Shown in pieces: positions 24,703 to 33,645 of a stretch of 64,000 nt of DNA. The notes beneath the pieces were generated by a model. It was not told the origin of the DNA, made no database searches, and worked only from the letters and a program-made list of their open reading frames with translations. This stretch comes from Wandonia haliotis (GTDB taxonomy: Bacteria; Bacteroidota; Bacteroidia; Flavobacteriales_D; Crocinitomicaceae). Made by a program: the position numbers and the translations under genes. Every line of letters begins with the position of its first letter. Within the stretch, counting starts at the first letter, position 1. The stretch spans positions 1,029,892 through 1,093,891 of the forward strand of contig NZ_BAAAFH010000022.1 in the NCBI RefSeq assembly GCF_039523435.1, given 5' to 3'.

Positions 24703-26448
24703 ATGCAAAAAAGATGGCTTGTCAAAGACTTGCCTGAACATACTGTTGTAAAACAGTTTCAGGAAGAACTGAAAATACCGGAAATTATTTCAACTCTGCT
24801 TCTTCAGCGGGGGATTACTTCGTTTGACGAAGCCAAATCATTCTTCAGACCCTATTTACGGGATTTACATGATCCTTTTCTGATGAAGGGAATGTCCGAA
24901 GCTGTAGAGCGTCTGATTCTTGCATTAAACAATAAAGAAAAAATTCTTGTTTTTGGGGATTATGATGTGGATGGAACTACTGCTGTGGCTCAACTAGTTA
25001 TTTTCTTCAAAAAGCATGGATTCAACGTTGATTTTTATATTCCCGACAGATACGATGAAGGGTATGGTATTTCCATTAAAGGGATTGATTATGCTCTGGA
25101 AAATAATTGTAGTGTATTCATAGCTCTGGATTGTGGAATCAAAGCGGTAGAAAAAATTGACTATGCCCGTGAAAAAGGACTGGATGTAATCATTTGCGAT
25201 CACCATACTCCCGGAGAGGTGTTACCCAACGCCATTATCCTTGATCAAAAACAAGCTGATTGTGCTTATCCATACAAAGAGTTAACAGGATGTGGAATTG
25301 GTTTTAAACTCATTCAGGGATTATTGGAAAAACTGGCATTGCCACAGGAAGAATTGTATCACTTTCTGGATCTCAATGCTATTTCCATTGCCGCCGATAT
25401 TGTTCCTGTAACCGGTGAAAACAGAATTATTGCTTTTCATGGGTTAAAGCAATTGAATGAACAACCGCTCCGCGAAGGACTCGCTGCTCTGCTCAAACAT
25501 GCCGGAAAGGAAATTCCTCTCTCGTTTACAAATATTGTCTTTGTCATTGCTCCACGTATTAATGCTGCAGGAAGAATACAGTCCGGAAAACACGCTGTTG
25601 AACTTTTAATTTCTGAAAATAAAAAATTAACCCATCAACTGGCCTTCCAAATTGAGGAAGATAACAGTATAAGGAAAGAACTCGATCGATCTATCACAGA
25701 AGAAATCCTGGAGCAACTGGCCGCCGATAAGGAGTATGCATCGATGAGTTCGACCGTTGTCTACGGAGAAGACTGGCACAAAGGTGTAATTGGAATCGTA
25801 GCCTCCCGGCTGATCGAAACCTATTATCGTCCCACTGTAGTACTGACCAAATCAAATGGTGTCGCTGCGGGATCTGTACGATCAGTATCCGGATTCAATG
25901 TATACGAAGCTCTGGAAAATTGTTCGGAACATCTTATCCAGTTTGGCGGACATAAATACGCTGCAGGACTAACCATTCAAACAGAACAGATTGAAGCATT
26001 CAGAAAAAAATTTGACCAGATAGTAGCAACTCATCTGAGTGACGAAATGAAAATCGCCGAACAGGTAATTGATCTCTCCTTATCTCTCAATCAAATTTTC
26101 TCACCGGGAGAATCTTATTATTCCATCCCAAAAGTCAAACGAATTCTGGATCAGTTTGAACCCTATGGACCGGGGAATATGAAACCTGTTTTTATGACAA
26201 CCGATGTTTTCATGGATCCCGCTTATACGCGTATTGTAGGAGACAATCACCTGAAAACCCGTTTGCGCTCTCCACAACTCCCCTTTGCATTGGATGCCAT
26301 TGGTTTTAATCTGGGACATAAACTCAACGAGATCGCCGAAGGAGAGGCTGTAACCATTCTTTTCACGCTAGAAGAAAATACATGGAACAACAAAACAACA
26401 TTGCAACTCAATATTAAAGATATAAGGCCGGATAACACTCCGGATTAG
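24703..26448 (+). CDS. recJ: Single-stranded-DNA-specific exonuclease RecJ
   Basis: RecJ degrades single-stranded DNA 5' to 3' in recombination and repair. The 581-residue protein carries the DHH phosphoesterase metal sites: Asp86/Asp88/Asp90 in VFGDYDVDGTT, Asp143 in ALDCGIK and Asp166-His167-His168 in CDHHTPG; the DHHA1 domain follows with GGHKYAAG, and an OB-fold at the C terminus. I chose the ATG at 24703 because it starts the conserved N-terminus (MQKRWLVKDL); a longer in-frame extension from 24550 has no family match and runs antisense through the neighbouring gene. It overlaps tlyA by 4 bases tail to tail. Confidence 0.96.
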   Translation: MQKRWLVKDLPEHTVVKQFQEELKIPEIISTLLLQRGITSFDEAKSFFRPYLRDLHDPFLMKGMSEAVERLILALNNKEKILVFGDYDVDGTTAVAQLVIFFKKHGFNVDFYIPDRYDEGYGISIKGIDYALENNCSVFIALDCGIKAVEKIDYAREKGLDVIICDHHTPGEVLPNAIILDQKQADCAYPYKELTGCGIGFKLIQGLLEKLALPQEELYHFLDLNAISIAADIVPVTGENRIIAFHGLKQLNEQPLREGLAALLKHAGKEIPLSFTNIVFVIAPRINAAGRIQSGKHAVELLISENKKLTHQLAFQIEEDNSIRKELDRSITEEILEQLAADKEYASMSSTVVYGEDWHKGVIGIVASRLIETYYRPTVVLTKSNGVAAGSVRSVSGFNVYEALENCSEHLIQFGGHKYAAGLTIQTEQIEAFRKKFDQIVATHLSDEMKIAEQVIDLSLSLNQIFSPGESYYSIPKVKRILDQFEPYGPGNMKPVFMTTDVFMDPAYTRIVGDNHLKTRLRSPQLPFALDAIGFNLGHKLNEIAEGEAVTILFTLEENTWNNKTTLQLNIKDIRPDNTPD

Positions 26449-27182
26449 TTCTCTTTAACCAGCCACATAAGAAATTCACGATTCCCTTCTCCTCCCAGAA
26501 TCGGTGATTCTGCATGTGCTTTATAGGTTAACCCATTGGAATTAGCTTCCTCTATGATTTCATTGATTACAACAGTGTACAACCGTTTGTCGCGTACGAC
26601 TCCATTTTTACCTACATGTGCTTTACCTACTTCGAATTGAGGTTTTACAAGGGCTATAACAGAAGACTGAGGCTTGAGAAAGCGGGTAATATGAGAAAAA
26701 ACTTTTTTGAGTGAAATAAAAGAAACATCAATTACACAAAGATCACATGGATCGGTTATTTCCTGATCCGTAAGGTCCCGAACATGGGTTTGTTCCAAAT
26801 TTACTACTCTGGAATCTTTTGCTATTTTATCTACCAACTGTCCCGTCCCAACATCTACACAAAACACTTTGTTTGCCTTTTCAGAAAGCAGTACTTCTGT
26901 GAACCCTCCTGTTGAAGCCCCGATATCCATCGCTGTTGTTCCTTCAACTTTCACTGGCCACAACTCCAAAGCTTTCTGTAGTTTCAACGCACCTCTTGAC
27001 ACCCAGGGAAGTTCTTCCGCCATCATCTCTATCTCTGCATCACACGGTACTTTTTTACCGGGTTTAAACAGTAATTTCCCATTTACGCGTACACCGTGCT
27101 GTTTTATTACTTCCTCTGCCCGTTGTCTTGAAGAAACAAGATTCCTTTGCATCAGAATTTTATCAATTCGCTCTTCCTCCAT
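26445..27182 (-). CDS. TlyA-family rRNA 2'-O-methyltransferase
   Basis: A 245-residue protein with an N-terminal S4 RNA-binding domain (ERIDKILMQRNLVSSRQRAE) and an RrmJ/FtsJ methyltransferase domain; the SAM-binding motif is DIGASTGGFTEVLL, followed by the acidic residues DVGTG, and the catalytic tetrad region includes DVSFIS and LVKPQFE. TlyA methylates 16S and 23S rRNA on ribose 2'-OH in mycobacteria; older annotations call it hemolysin A. Convergent with recJ. Confidence 0.92.
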   Translation of the reverse strand: MEEERIDKILMQRNLVSSRQRAEEVIKQHGVRVNGKLLFKPGKKVPCDAEIEMMAEELPWVSRGALKLQKALELWPVKVEGTTAMDIGASTGGFTEVLLSEKANKVFCVDVGTGQLVDKIAKDSRVVNLEQTHVRDLTDQEITDPCDLCVIDVSFISLKKVFSHITRFLKPQSSVIALVKPQFEVGKAHVGKNGVVRDKRLYTVVINEIIEEANSNGLTYKAHAESPILGGEGNREFLMWLVKEN

Positions 27183-27200
27183 ATACTCTCTTTATGAAAC

Positions 27201-27228
27201 AAAAAAGCTCGCCTTTACAAGCGAGCTT
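27201..27228 (-). terminator. Intrinsic terminator for the small lipoprotein
   Basis: Read on the minus strand: AAGCTCGC stem (27228-27221), loop of eight bases, GCGAGCTT (27212-27205), then T-rich (27206-27201). It follows the stop codon of the lipoprotein gene and lies just before tlyA. Confidence 0.75.
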
Positions 27229-27247
27229 CCTGTACTAAAAGTTTTAT

Positions 27248-27676
27248 TTACTTCTTTTCCATTGTCAAAGAGATCTCTCCTTCTTCTTCGGAAATTTTCA
27301 CAACCATTTTGCTTGCAGAAAGCTCAGTAATATCCATGCTTTCTTCGTTTCCGTTAGTTGTAATTGTAAGTTTTTTAGAATCGTCAGAAAGTTTCCAGCT
27401 TCCTTCTTCCTCTTTCTCCTGCCCCATCATTGATGACTTCTGAGTAACTTTTCCGTCTGCAGCGAACTCCATTGTCATAGACTTCATTGCTTCTTCCATC
27501 ATAGGAACCATAGCTTCCATAAATGCTTTTTGCTCTTCAGGAATACTTTCCATCATAGATGACATGTCTACTCCCGTAACTTGCCATTTTCCAACCAAAT
27601 TGTCTTTAGCAGACCCACCGCAAGCTACCATAACCAAAGCTAAGGCACTTACAACAAAAACATTAATTAATTTCAT
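27248..27676 (-). CDS. Small Met-rich lipoprotein, lipocalin-like
   Basis: A 142-residue lipoprotein (lipobox VMVACGG, Cys19). The core starts DNLVGKWQVTGVDM, then a Met/Glu-rich linker (SMMESIPEEQKAF, MVPMMEEAMKSM), then FAADGKVTQKSS and SWKLSDDSKKLTI, the 'GxW ... DG ... W' pattern of Bacteroidota lipocalin-like lipoproteins. The ligand is unknown; the many methionines might bind metal or simply be a helical linker. Its own terminator follows. Confidence 0.7.
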   Translation of the reverse strand: MKLINVFVVSALALVMVACGGSAKDNLVGKWQVTGVDMSSMMESIPEEQKAFMEAMVPMMEEAMKSMTMEFAADGKVTQKSSMMGQEKEEEGSWKLSDDSKKLTITTNGNEESMDITELSASKMVVKISEEEGEISLTMEKK

Positions 27677-27689
27677 CCGTTAAAAGTGT

Positions 27690-27697
27690 TAATTTTG
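27690..27697 (+). promoter_or_regulatory. -7 promoter element for the DUF2480 gene
   Basis: TAATTTTG matches TAnnTTTG; predicted start near 27701, leader about 36 bases to ATG 27737. Confidence 0.4.
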
Positions 27698-27736
27698 TGG
27701 CTAAGATAAGGAATTTTGAATCGTAGAGAAATAATC

Positions 27737-28249
27737 ATGGAAGAAATTGTAAACAGAGTACAGAAAAGTGGAATAATTACACTGGATCTGACTAGCTTCT
27801 TACCTAAGGAAGAAGTAGTTGAAATCGATTTGAAAGACAATCTCTGGAACGAATTAGTGCTTCGTGAGAAAGACTTTCGGAGCTTCATAAAAGAGCATAA
27901 CTGGAGTAGTTATGAGCATAAAGTTGTTGCTGTTTTTTGTTCGGCAGATGCTATTATTCCTACCTGGGCTTATATGTTGGTTGCATCAGCTTTGGCAGAA
28001 TATACTCCGTTTGTTTATTTTGGAGATACAACTCAGGCTCAGAAAGGATTTATCGAAGACAGAATCAATGCGTTACACATAGACGATTACGCGGATGCAC
28101 GGATAGTTATTAAAGGCTGCGCTGAAATTCCGGATCCTGAAGCTCTCTTTTTAAAATTAACCACGCGCTTACGTCCTGTTGTAAAGGTTCTTATGTATGG
28201 AGAGCCTTGTTCTACGGTTCCTGTATTTAAGAAACCCCGAAAAGCATAA
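27737..28249 (+). CDS. DUF2480 protein
   Basis: A 170-residue cytoplasmic protein of the DUF2480 family, found almost only in Bacteroidota. The start MEEIVNRVQKSGIITLDL and the SADAIIPTWAYMLVASALAEY and VFYFGDTTQ-like segments (here FVYFGDTTQ) are typical. Function not established. The ATG at 27737 is preferred over an in-frame TTG at 27716, since a -7 box lies nearby and family members begin at MEEIV. Confidence 0.85.
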   Translation: MEEIVNRVQKSGIITLDLTSFLPKEEVVEIDLKDNLWNELVLREKDFRSFIKEHNWSSYEHKVVAVFCSADAIIPTWAYMLVASALAEYTPFVYFGDTTQAQKGFIEDRINALHIDDYADARIVIKGCAEIPDPEALFLKLTTRLRPVVKVLMYGEPCSTVPVFKKPRKA

Positions 28250-28254
28250 GCAGA

Positions 28255-29667
28255 TTAACGTTTAATTTTTCCAGAAGCTGTCATTTCGACCTCTTCTACG
28301 ATTCGGATACGCTGAGGAAGCTTAAACGACGCCAGGTATTTTCGACAGTAACTAATGATGTCTTCTACAACTAACAGAGTTTCACCTTCAGGGACCAGCT
28401 CTGCAGCAACAATTTCCCCAACCAACGGGTGATGATCTGCGTAAACCCTCGCCCGGAGAACTCCCGGATACTGTTCCAGGATAAATTCAACTTCCTGTGG
28501 AAAAACTTTGTTCCCACCAACATTGATCATTGATTTCTTCCTCCCTAAAATACGGACATTACCATTGCTCTTTATCGTCGCAATATCTCCAGTCATAAAA
28601 AACCCATTTTGCAAAACCATTTCCCGTTTTGTCAATGGACTCAGGTAGCCTGCAAACATTCCGGTACCTTTTATTCCCAGATTACCAATTGTTTCTTCCG
28701 AAAGCTGATTTCCTACATCATCAAATACAGCAACTTCATAATCCGGAAGAGCAGAACCGACATCATCGGGCTCTTCGATATTATACAAGGTATTAATCAA
28801 CGGCAGACCAACTTCAATTATTCCGTATGCCTGACTCACTCCTATTCCATATTTTTTGTAAAACTCATGACACACCGTAGAAGAAACAGCTGTGGTGGTA
28901 GAAATTACATGTTGCAGGGAACTTAAATCTATCGGTTCTTTTAATGTGCTGAGAAGCCGAATATGTAATGGAGAAGAATACAATAGAGTTCCTTTATATC
29001 TTTCGATCGTTCCTGCCAGTTTTCTTCCATCCAGTCCTCCCGTTACAACAATTCTCGCTCCTTTAGCCACATACAATACTAATGAGACAACGAAATGAAA
29101 AGCCATTGGCAACACCCAGATAATCACGCTGGTTTCATCGATATTTAATACTTTATTGGCAGCAGTGATCCGCTCTTTTACCCCACTGTGGCTCATCAAC
29201 ACCCCTTTAGCTTTTCCTGTGGTTCCTGAAGTCGGACGAATAAACACCGGATCAGGGCATAACTCAAGAGCTTCCTCATCGGGACGGTTATGTATAATCT
29301 CAAGGCGGAAAACCGTATTGTAAAGTCTATCTCCTTGCTCCTGATTTAAAAAATGAGCAATCTTATTTTCCCTGAGATGAGCTGAAATTTCGGAAGAAGT
29401 AAGTTCATGAAATACCGGCATAACAATATAGCCAGCCTTAACCCCTGCAAACAAGGCTATCAAAAAATTCCTGTCATTGGCATAACAAATTCCTAAACGC
29501 AGAGTTTTGTCTTCCGAGTATTTTTGTAACTCTGTTGCCAGCTGATCAACTTCCCGAAGTAATTCGGCATAGGTAAGGTGACCTGATTCGTCCGTTATTG
29601 CTATCCGATCAGAAAACCTCCGGGCACTTTCCCGTAAAAAGTGATATGTGTTAAAAGTAGTGTTCAA
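28255..29667 (-). CDS. AMP-dependent acyl/aryl ligase (class I adenylate-forming)
   Basis: A 470-residue adenylating enzyme: it activates a carboxylic acid with ATP to an acyl-AMP and then passes it to CoA or a carrier thiol. The P-loop TSGTTGKAKG (146-155), the YGIIEVG region (A5), TGDIA (A7), the hinge RKKSMINVGGNKVFP (A8) and SGKIKR (A10, Lys467) are all present. The protein ends right at A10, so it has a normal small domain but no extra tail. Last gene of the six-gene operon; it starts inside the FAD oxidoreductase gene (17-base overlap). It probably loads the ACP encoded three genes upstream. Substrate unknown. Confidence 0.88.
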   Translation of the reverse strand: MNTTFNTYHFLRESARRFSDRIAITDESGHLTYAELLREVDQLATELQKYSEDKTLRLGICYANDRNFLIALFAGVKAGYIVMPVFHELTSSEISAHLRENKIAHFLNQEQGDRLYNTVFRLEIIHNRPDEEALELCPDPVFIRPTSGTTGKAKGVLMSHSGVKERITAANKVLNIDETSVIIWVLPMAFHFVVSLVLYVAKGARIVVTGGLDGRKLAGTIERYKGTLLYSSPLHIRLLSTLKEPIDLSSLQHVISTTTAVSSTVCHEFYKKYGIGVSQAYGIIEVGLPLINTLYNIEEPDDVGSALPDYEVAVFDDVGNQLSEETIGNLGIKGTGMFAGYLSPLTKREMVLQNGFFMTGDIATIKSNGNVRILGRKKSMINVGGNKVFPQEVEFILEQYPGVLRARVYADHHPLVGEIVAAELVPEGETLLVVEDIISYCRKYLASFKLPQRIRIVEEVEMTASGKIKR

Positions 29668-30856
29668 TCGTTTGATACAGTTTTTCTATCACACGCTCCA
29701 GATCCATTGCGTTATCCGCTCCGGCCATCTTTCCGGCTGCAAAACCGGTCTGGAGACAGGTTCCTGTAACCCGGGCACTAGAGATAGCCCGTTCATCAGC
29801 GGAGATATTCTTACCCGCCATAAATAGATTATCAAAGGTATTGTGTCGGAGACATCCCGCAGGAATTCCATAACATACCCCCGTTAACGTTTTTATTTCT
29901 ACCTGTCCGTCCTCCTTCCATTCTTCCATTGGCCAGGCACCAACAGCAACAAAATCAGAAGATTTGAAACTTCCTTTCAGCTGATTCTCTGTAAGTATTT
30001 TTTTTCCTTTGGGACGTTTTCCCGTCCTCCACCCCATTTCAGGGAAAAGAACACTTATCGTAGCCTTTCCGAATGCTTCCGTTTGTTCTTTTAATTCAGG
30101 CAAAAGTTTTTCCTGAACAAACTTCTGTGTCGCTACCAGTAGCTGTTCTTTCTGGTCTTCATCATCCGTTCCGGCAACTTTCAGCGCAAGCTTCAGCACT
30201 ACCTTTCCGGTTTTGAAAGACCCCGGAACCACATAAAGAGGAGGGAAATCCATTTTAGCAACAAATCGACTCAGGATCATCTGTAATTGAAATTCGCTAT
30301 TCGCTGAAACTCCTGATAGTTCAAAAATATAAGCCGGAGCCTGATAATTATCAGAACAAATCGTTTCTGTACCCAAAAATTCAGTTACAACTGCTTTTCC
30401 TGTACAGTCAATAACTGCATCAACGGCTAAAGGGAGCTCTTCCCCATTTTTTTCGATAAGTACTTCTGTTATTAAGCTTCCTGAAGTTTGTATACCGCTA
30501 ATCTGCGCAGAAGAGAGAACTTCTACCTTATTTTCCGTCAGCTTTTGGGAAAAATAGTCTGTCAGACGTTTCCAATCGTATGAAAGAACAGGATATCCTG
30601 CATGATTAATTACTCTTGCCTGCTCATCAAAATCACAATACGATTTATAAAAATCTGTAAGGAAAGGATGTTCTATCAGTTCGTCTTTTATAAAAAGACC
30701 GCAAATCGTTCCCACATTGACATGTGTACATTGCCCTCCCGGATAACAGGCCTTATCAACAATTGTTACAACCCCACCGGATTCTGCCGCTGCAACTGCT
30801 GCAGCATAGCCCGAAACACCGCTTCCGACAACCAGAATATGTCTTTTCTTATTCAC
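29651..30856 (-). CDS. FAD-dependent oxidoreductase
   Basis: A 401-residue flavoprotein. The ADP-binding GxGxxG is at residues 11-16 (VVGSGVSGYAA), followed by VDKACYPGGQCTHVNVG, the FAD-contacting segment of the FAD_oxidored (PF12831-like) group; the C-terminal ARVTGTCLQTGFAAGKMA is the second FAD motif. Members use FAD to oxidise or reduce varied small molecules. In this operon it may act on the ACP-bound acid or the released product. It overlaps the C-domain gene by 8 bases and the ligase by 17. Confidence 0.85.
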   Translation of the reverse strand: MNKKRHILVVGSGVSGYAAAVAAAESGGVVTIVDKACYPGGQCTHVNVGTICGLFIKDELIEHPFLTDFYKSYCDFDEQARVINHAGYPVLSYDWKRLTDYFSQKLTENKVEVLSSAQISGIQTSGSLITEVLIEKNGEELPLAVDAVIDCTGKAVVTEFLGTETICSDNYQAPAYIFELSGVSANSEFQLQMILSRFVAKMDFPPLYVVPGSFKTGKVVLKLALKVAGTDDEDQKEQLLVATQKFVQEKLLPELKEQTEAFGKATISVLFPEMGWRTGKRPKGKKILTENQLKGSFKSSDFVAVGAWPMEEWKEDGQVEIKTLTGVCYGIPAGCLRHNTFDNLFMAGKNISADERAISSARVTGTCLQTGFAAGKMAGADNAMDLERVIEKLYQTIEHYF

Positions 30857-32114
30857 CTTTCTCCAACAATACCTTCAATGTATCTTCCAGATTATCAACC
30901 TCTGATTCACTCAAAGCGTCTTTCGAATACAAAACGAAGATACGTGTTTTTGTCTGAAACTTAGCAAAGGCAAAAGTTAATCCCGGAGGAAAGGTAAGCG
31001 GAGGAAGGTTCATTGCATCGACCACTTTTCTACCAAACAATTGTGACAGTTCGTCCGGATGCTCGGGAGCTACAGTAAAAAGAAAACTTGAAATGGCTCC
31101 TCCATGCGGACCTTTAATAAAACGATAATACACTCTTTTTGGTACTACACGCAAATAATGCATCAATGAGTTATACTTATCCGGTGTCCGGTACTTGATC
31201 TGATTCTTCATCTGAGCTGTCAGGTCAGTCGTAAGCTGCCTTAAACCGCCTTTCATTTTACTTTTCTCCAATCGATAAAATAACAATGAAAGATGATTTG
31301 AAAGAACCGGCCCTTTTGCCATTTTTTTCCTTTGATCCTGGGGAACGGGAACCCAGAAATTGTCTACTTTCCCTCCTCTAGTCAGCAACATTTTCCTTAC
31401 AGCAATTCCACAAGCTGCCAGAAAAAATGTACTCTGTCCGAATTTGGCTCCGTTTTGTACAGAATTTAAACGGATCTTTTCGGATGACCCTTCTGAAAAA
31501 TCAATGATTCTTACAGCCGGAACAGTATCCGGGTTGACTTCCCCGGAAAAAACAGTGGTTAACTCCGGGCGTGATGTCTTACTGACAAATTTCTTTGCGT
31601 CTCTTGCATCAGAAAATACAACTTTCTCTTTGTTTTTCCCTTTAAAAAAAATCTCAGTACTTCCTTCGTTCAGACTTTTCATGTATAAAACAGCACCATA
31701 CCCATCCATAAGCAGATGATGCCATACAAACACAACAGTTGTACGTTCATTAGGCCGCTGTATCAGAAAAAAGCAGAAATAAGGAGCATTGGCATTACTG
31801 TCAATCGTATATTCAAGAACTTTCTGTGGGATCTGCTCCCCGGAAACAATCTCATGAATCGCGATTTCCGATTGATCTCCCACTTCCCAAAAACTCCCGC
31901 TTACTACAGAACGTTTCTTTAATCGAACTCCACTTAAACGGGCAGATAAGGGATGTTGACACAATAATGATTTAAGCTCTCCGACGGTCAATACCCCGTC
32001 TAATTCAAAGAAATATCGGCATGTACTTCCAACCGTATTCAATCGCTCATTATGTTTTTCAAGAGCAAGGAAGAAGTGATCCAGACCAGTTAACGGAATT
32101 CTATCAAAAGCCAT
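30849..32114 (-). CDS. Condensation-type acyltransferase
   Basis: A 421-residue enzyme of the chloramphenicol acetyltransferase/NRPS condensation fold. The active-site motif HHLLMDG (132-138, second His133 catalytic, Asp137 structural) is intact, and the second half contains FGQSTFFLAACG and the VPVPQDQRKK region near the latch. Such enzymes join an acyl thioester to an amine or alcohol; papA- and wax-ester-like relatives use the same motif. I prefer the ATG at 32114 (MAFDRIPLTGLDHFFLAL), 4 bases after the ACP gene; a longer in-frame start at 32156 would overlap the ACP gene. It probably takes the acid carried on the ACP. Product unknown. Confidence 0.82.
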   Translation of the reverse strand: MAFDRIPLTGLDHFFLALEKHNERLNTVGSTCRYFFELDGVLTVGELKSLLCQHPLSARLSGVRLKKRSVVSGSFWEVGDQSEIAIHEIVSGEQIPQKVLEYTIDSNANAPYFCFFLIQRPNERTTVVFVWHHLLMDGYGAVLYMKSLNEGSTEIFFKGKNKEKVVFSDARDAKKFVSKTSRPELTTVFSGEVNPDTVPAVRIIDFSEGSSEKIRLNSVQNGAKFGQSTFFLAACGIAVRKMLLTRGGKVDNFWVPVPQDQRKKMAKGPVLSNHLSLLFYRLEKSKMKGGLRQLTTDLTAQMKNQIKYRTPDKYNSLMHYLRVVPKRVYYRFIKGPHGGAISSFLFTVAPEHPDELSQLFGRKVVDAMNLPPLTFPPGLTFAFAKFQTKTRIFVLYSKDALSESEVDNLEDTLKVLLEKGE

Positions 32115-32118
32115 CGGA

Positions 32119-32367
32119 TTACTGTTGTTTTTCCGCGCATGCGGCAAGTGCATCAATTGACACCAGATTCTCAGGAATTAATTCGCTTTCCGGAATCTCA
32201 ATTCCAAACTTACGTTCAATGAATAGTACCAGTTGTATGATATCATAGGATTCAACTCCTATTTCGCTGAACGGTGTAACAGGATCAAACTCCACAGGCT
32301 CATCCATAATTTCACTGTTCAGGTACTTTACCATTTGCAGGCTTATCATTGACTTGTTAATCGGCAT
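32119..32367 (-). CDS. Stand-alone acyl/peptidyl carrier protein
   Basis: An 82-residue carrier domain with a phosphopantetheine attachment site: Ser40 in IGVESYDIIQLV, four predicted helices and many acidic residues. The canonical DSL is here ESY, but the serine position fits. It starts one base after the permease stop codon, so is translationally coupled. It likely carries a substrate between the AMP ligase and the condensation enzyme. No phosphopantetheinyl transferase is in the operon, so a housekeeping one must serve it. Confidence 0.88.
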   Translation of the reverse strand: MPINKSMISLQMVKYLNSEIMDEPVEFDPVTPFSEIGVESYDIIQLVLFIERKFGIEIPESELIPENLVSIDALAACAEKQQ

Positions 32368-33645
32368 TTACTGATATTTTCTTTTACGTTGATAAACAAA
32401 AACCGATACCAACAAACAGACAACAAAAAATGTCAGCAGTTTGATACAGTTTGGTAAAATCGTTGCAAATGTACCTTCTTTCAGGAACAAATCATAAAAT
32501 CCGCTCAATCCCCAGTTCAAAGGAGAAAAGGCTGCAATATCCTGCATCACGGCAGGCATAATATTTACCGGCACCCAGATCCCCCCTAATGCTGACATAA
32601 TTAATATACTAACTCCCCCAAAAATAGACGATTGCGGAGGGGTGTTAAATACCGTTCCCAATAAGAGACCGTAACCAATAGCTGCCATAGATACAGAAAG
32701 TGCTAACGTAAATAGTGCCAGTCCGGACTCCCCGATATATAATTCCGGCAATCCCATAAGCGGCAACAATAGTTTACCGATCATCAAAGTCATTGCAAAC
32801 TGAATCATAGCTACAATGATATAAACGACCAACTTACCGGAAAGTTTGGAAAGATAACTACCGGGGAATGCTCTCATCCTGATATAGAGTCCCTCAGCAC
32901 GCTCCAGAATAATACTCGCAGCCAAAGGAACTGTTATAAAAAAGATAGCAAAAATAGCCCAGGCCGGAACATTATGCTGCACAGCATTGGGTTGGTATTG
33001 TTCTTTATCGATTGCATATTTTTCTTCAAACTCAAAAAAATCTACGGTTGGCATCTGTATCTCTCTCTGTACAGGCAGGTATTCCTGCATTCGCTCTCCC
33101 ATCAGTTTAAAAGTAACACCCGTCTTAACACTGCCAATAAACTCCCGCAAGCCAAAAGTTATAGCCATAACAAATGATTTTCTGGCAATCGGATCAACTA
33201 TTATGGGAACATGAACAATATCCATAGAAGTTTCCGGGTCAAACTCTTCTCCTTCCAGAAAAGCATCCATAATATCTCCGATATTCTCACGAATCGCACG
33301 GGTTGCTCCTTCCGGAATTGTCACCGCCACTAAATACTCGCCACTAAGCACGGCTTCGCGAACGGATGCTTCCGTCGGAAACAAAGTTCCATCATCCATT
33401 GTCAATCGACATAACTGAGAAGATTCAAACCCTTTTTCGATAGCAACACTTAAACTATCCTGATCTCTATCGACGAATAAAACCGGAATTCCTGCTTCAT
33501 TAAGGCTTTTGTATGCTTCATTTTGAACAAGCGTCATAATAAGAATCAACAACACCGGCATAGCAAAAAGTACGAGTACGCCAATACGATCGTGTTTCAG
33601 GAGCTTAAACTCTTTCAGAAAGGTAGCTATACTTCTTTTTATCAT
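32368..33645 (-). CDS. ABC-2 type permease
   Basis: A 425-residue ABC-2 permease: a membrane helix at 18-40, a large extracytoplasmic loop (45-220), then five helices from about 225 to 418. The pattern (FLKEFKLLKHDR start, periplasmic loop, NVPAWAIFAIFFITVPLAAS) matches exporters of drugs, lipids or lipid-linked compounds (YhfE/YadH-like). It overlaps the ATPase by 4 bases and is followed by the ACP gene. It very likely exports the product of the downstream enzymes. Confidence 0.9.
   Translation of the reverse strand: MIKRSIATFLKEFKLLKHDRIGVLVLFAMPVLLILIMTLVQNEAYKSLNEAGIPVLFVDRDQDSLSVAIEKGFESSQLCRLTMDDGTLFPTEASVREAVLSGEYLVAVTIPEGATRAIRENIGDIMDAFLEGEEFDPETSMDIVHVPIIVDPIARKSFVMAITFGLREFIGSVKTGVTFKLMGERMQEYLPVQREIQMPTVDFFEFEEKYAIDKEQYQPNAVQHNVPAWAIFAIFFITVPLAASIILERAEGLYIRMRAFPGSYLSKLSGKLVVYIIVAMIQFAMTLMIGKLLLPLMGLPELYIGESGLALFTLALSVSMAAIGYGLLLGTVFNTPPQSSIFGGVSILIMSALGGIWVPVNIMPAVMQDIAAFSPLNWGLSGFYDLFLKEGTFATILPNCIKLLTFFVVCLLVSVFVYQRKRKYQ

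Noticed and set aside
26869..27330. 153-residue plus-strand ORF
   Set aside because: It is antisense to tlyA and to the end of the small lipoprotein, crosses the terminator between them, and has no promoter or recognisable family.
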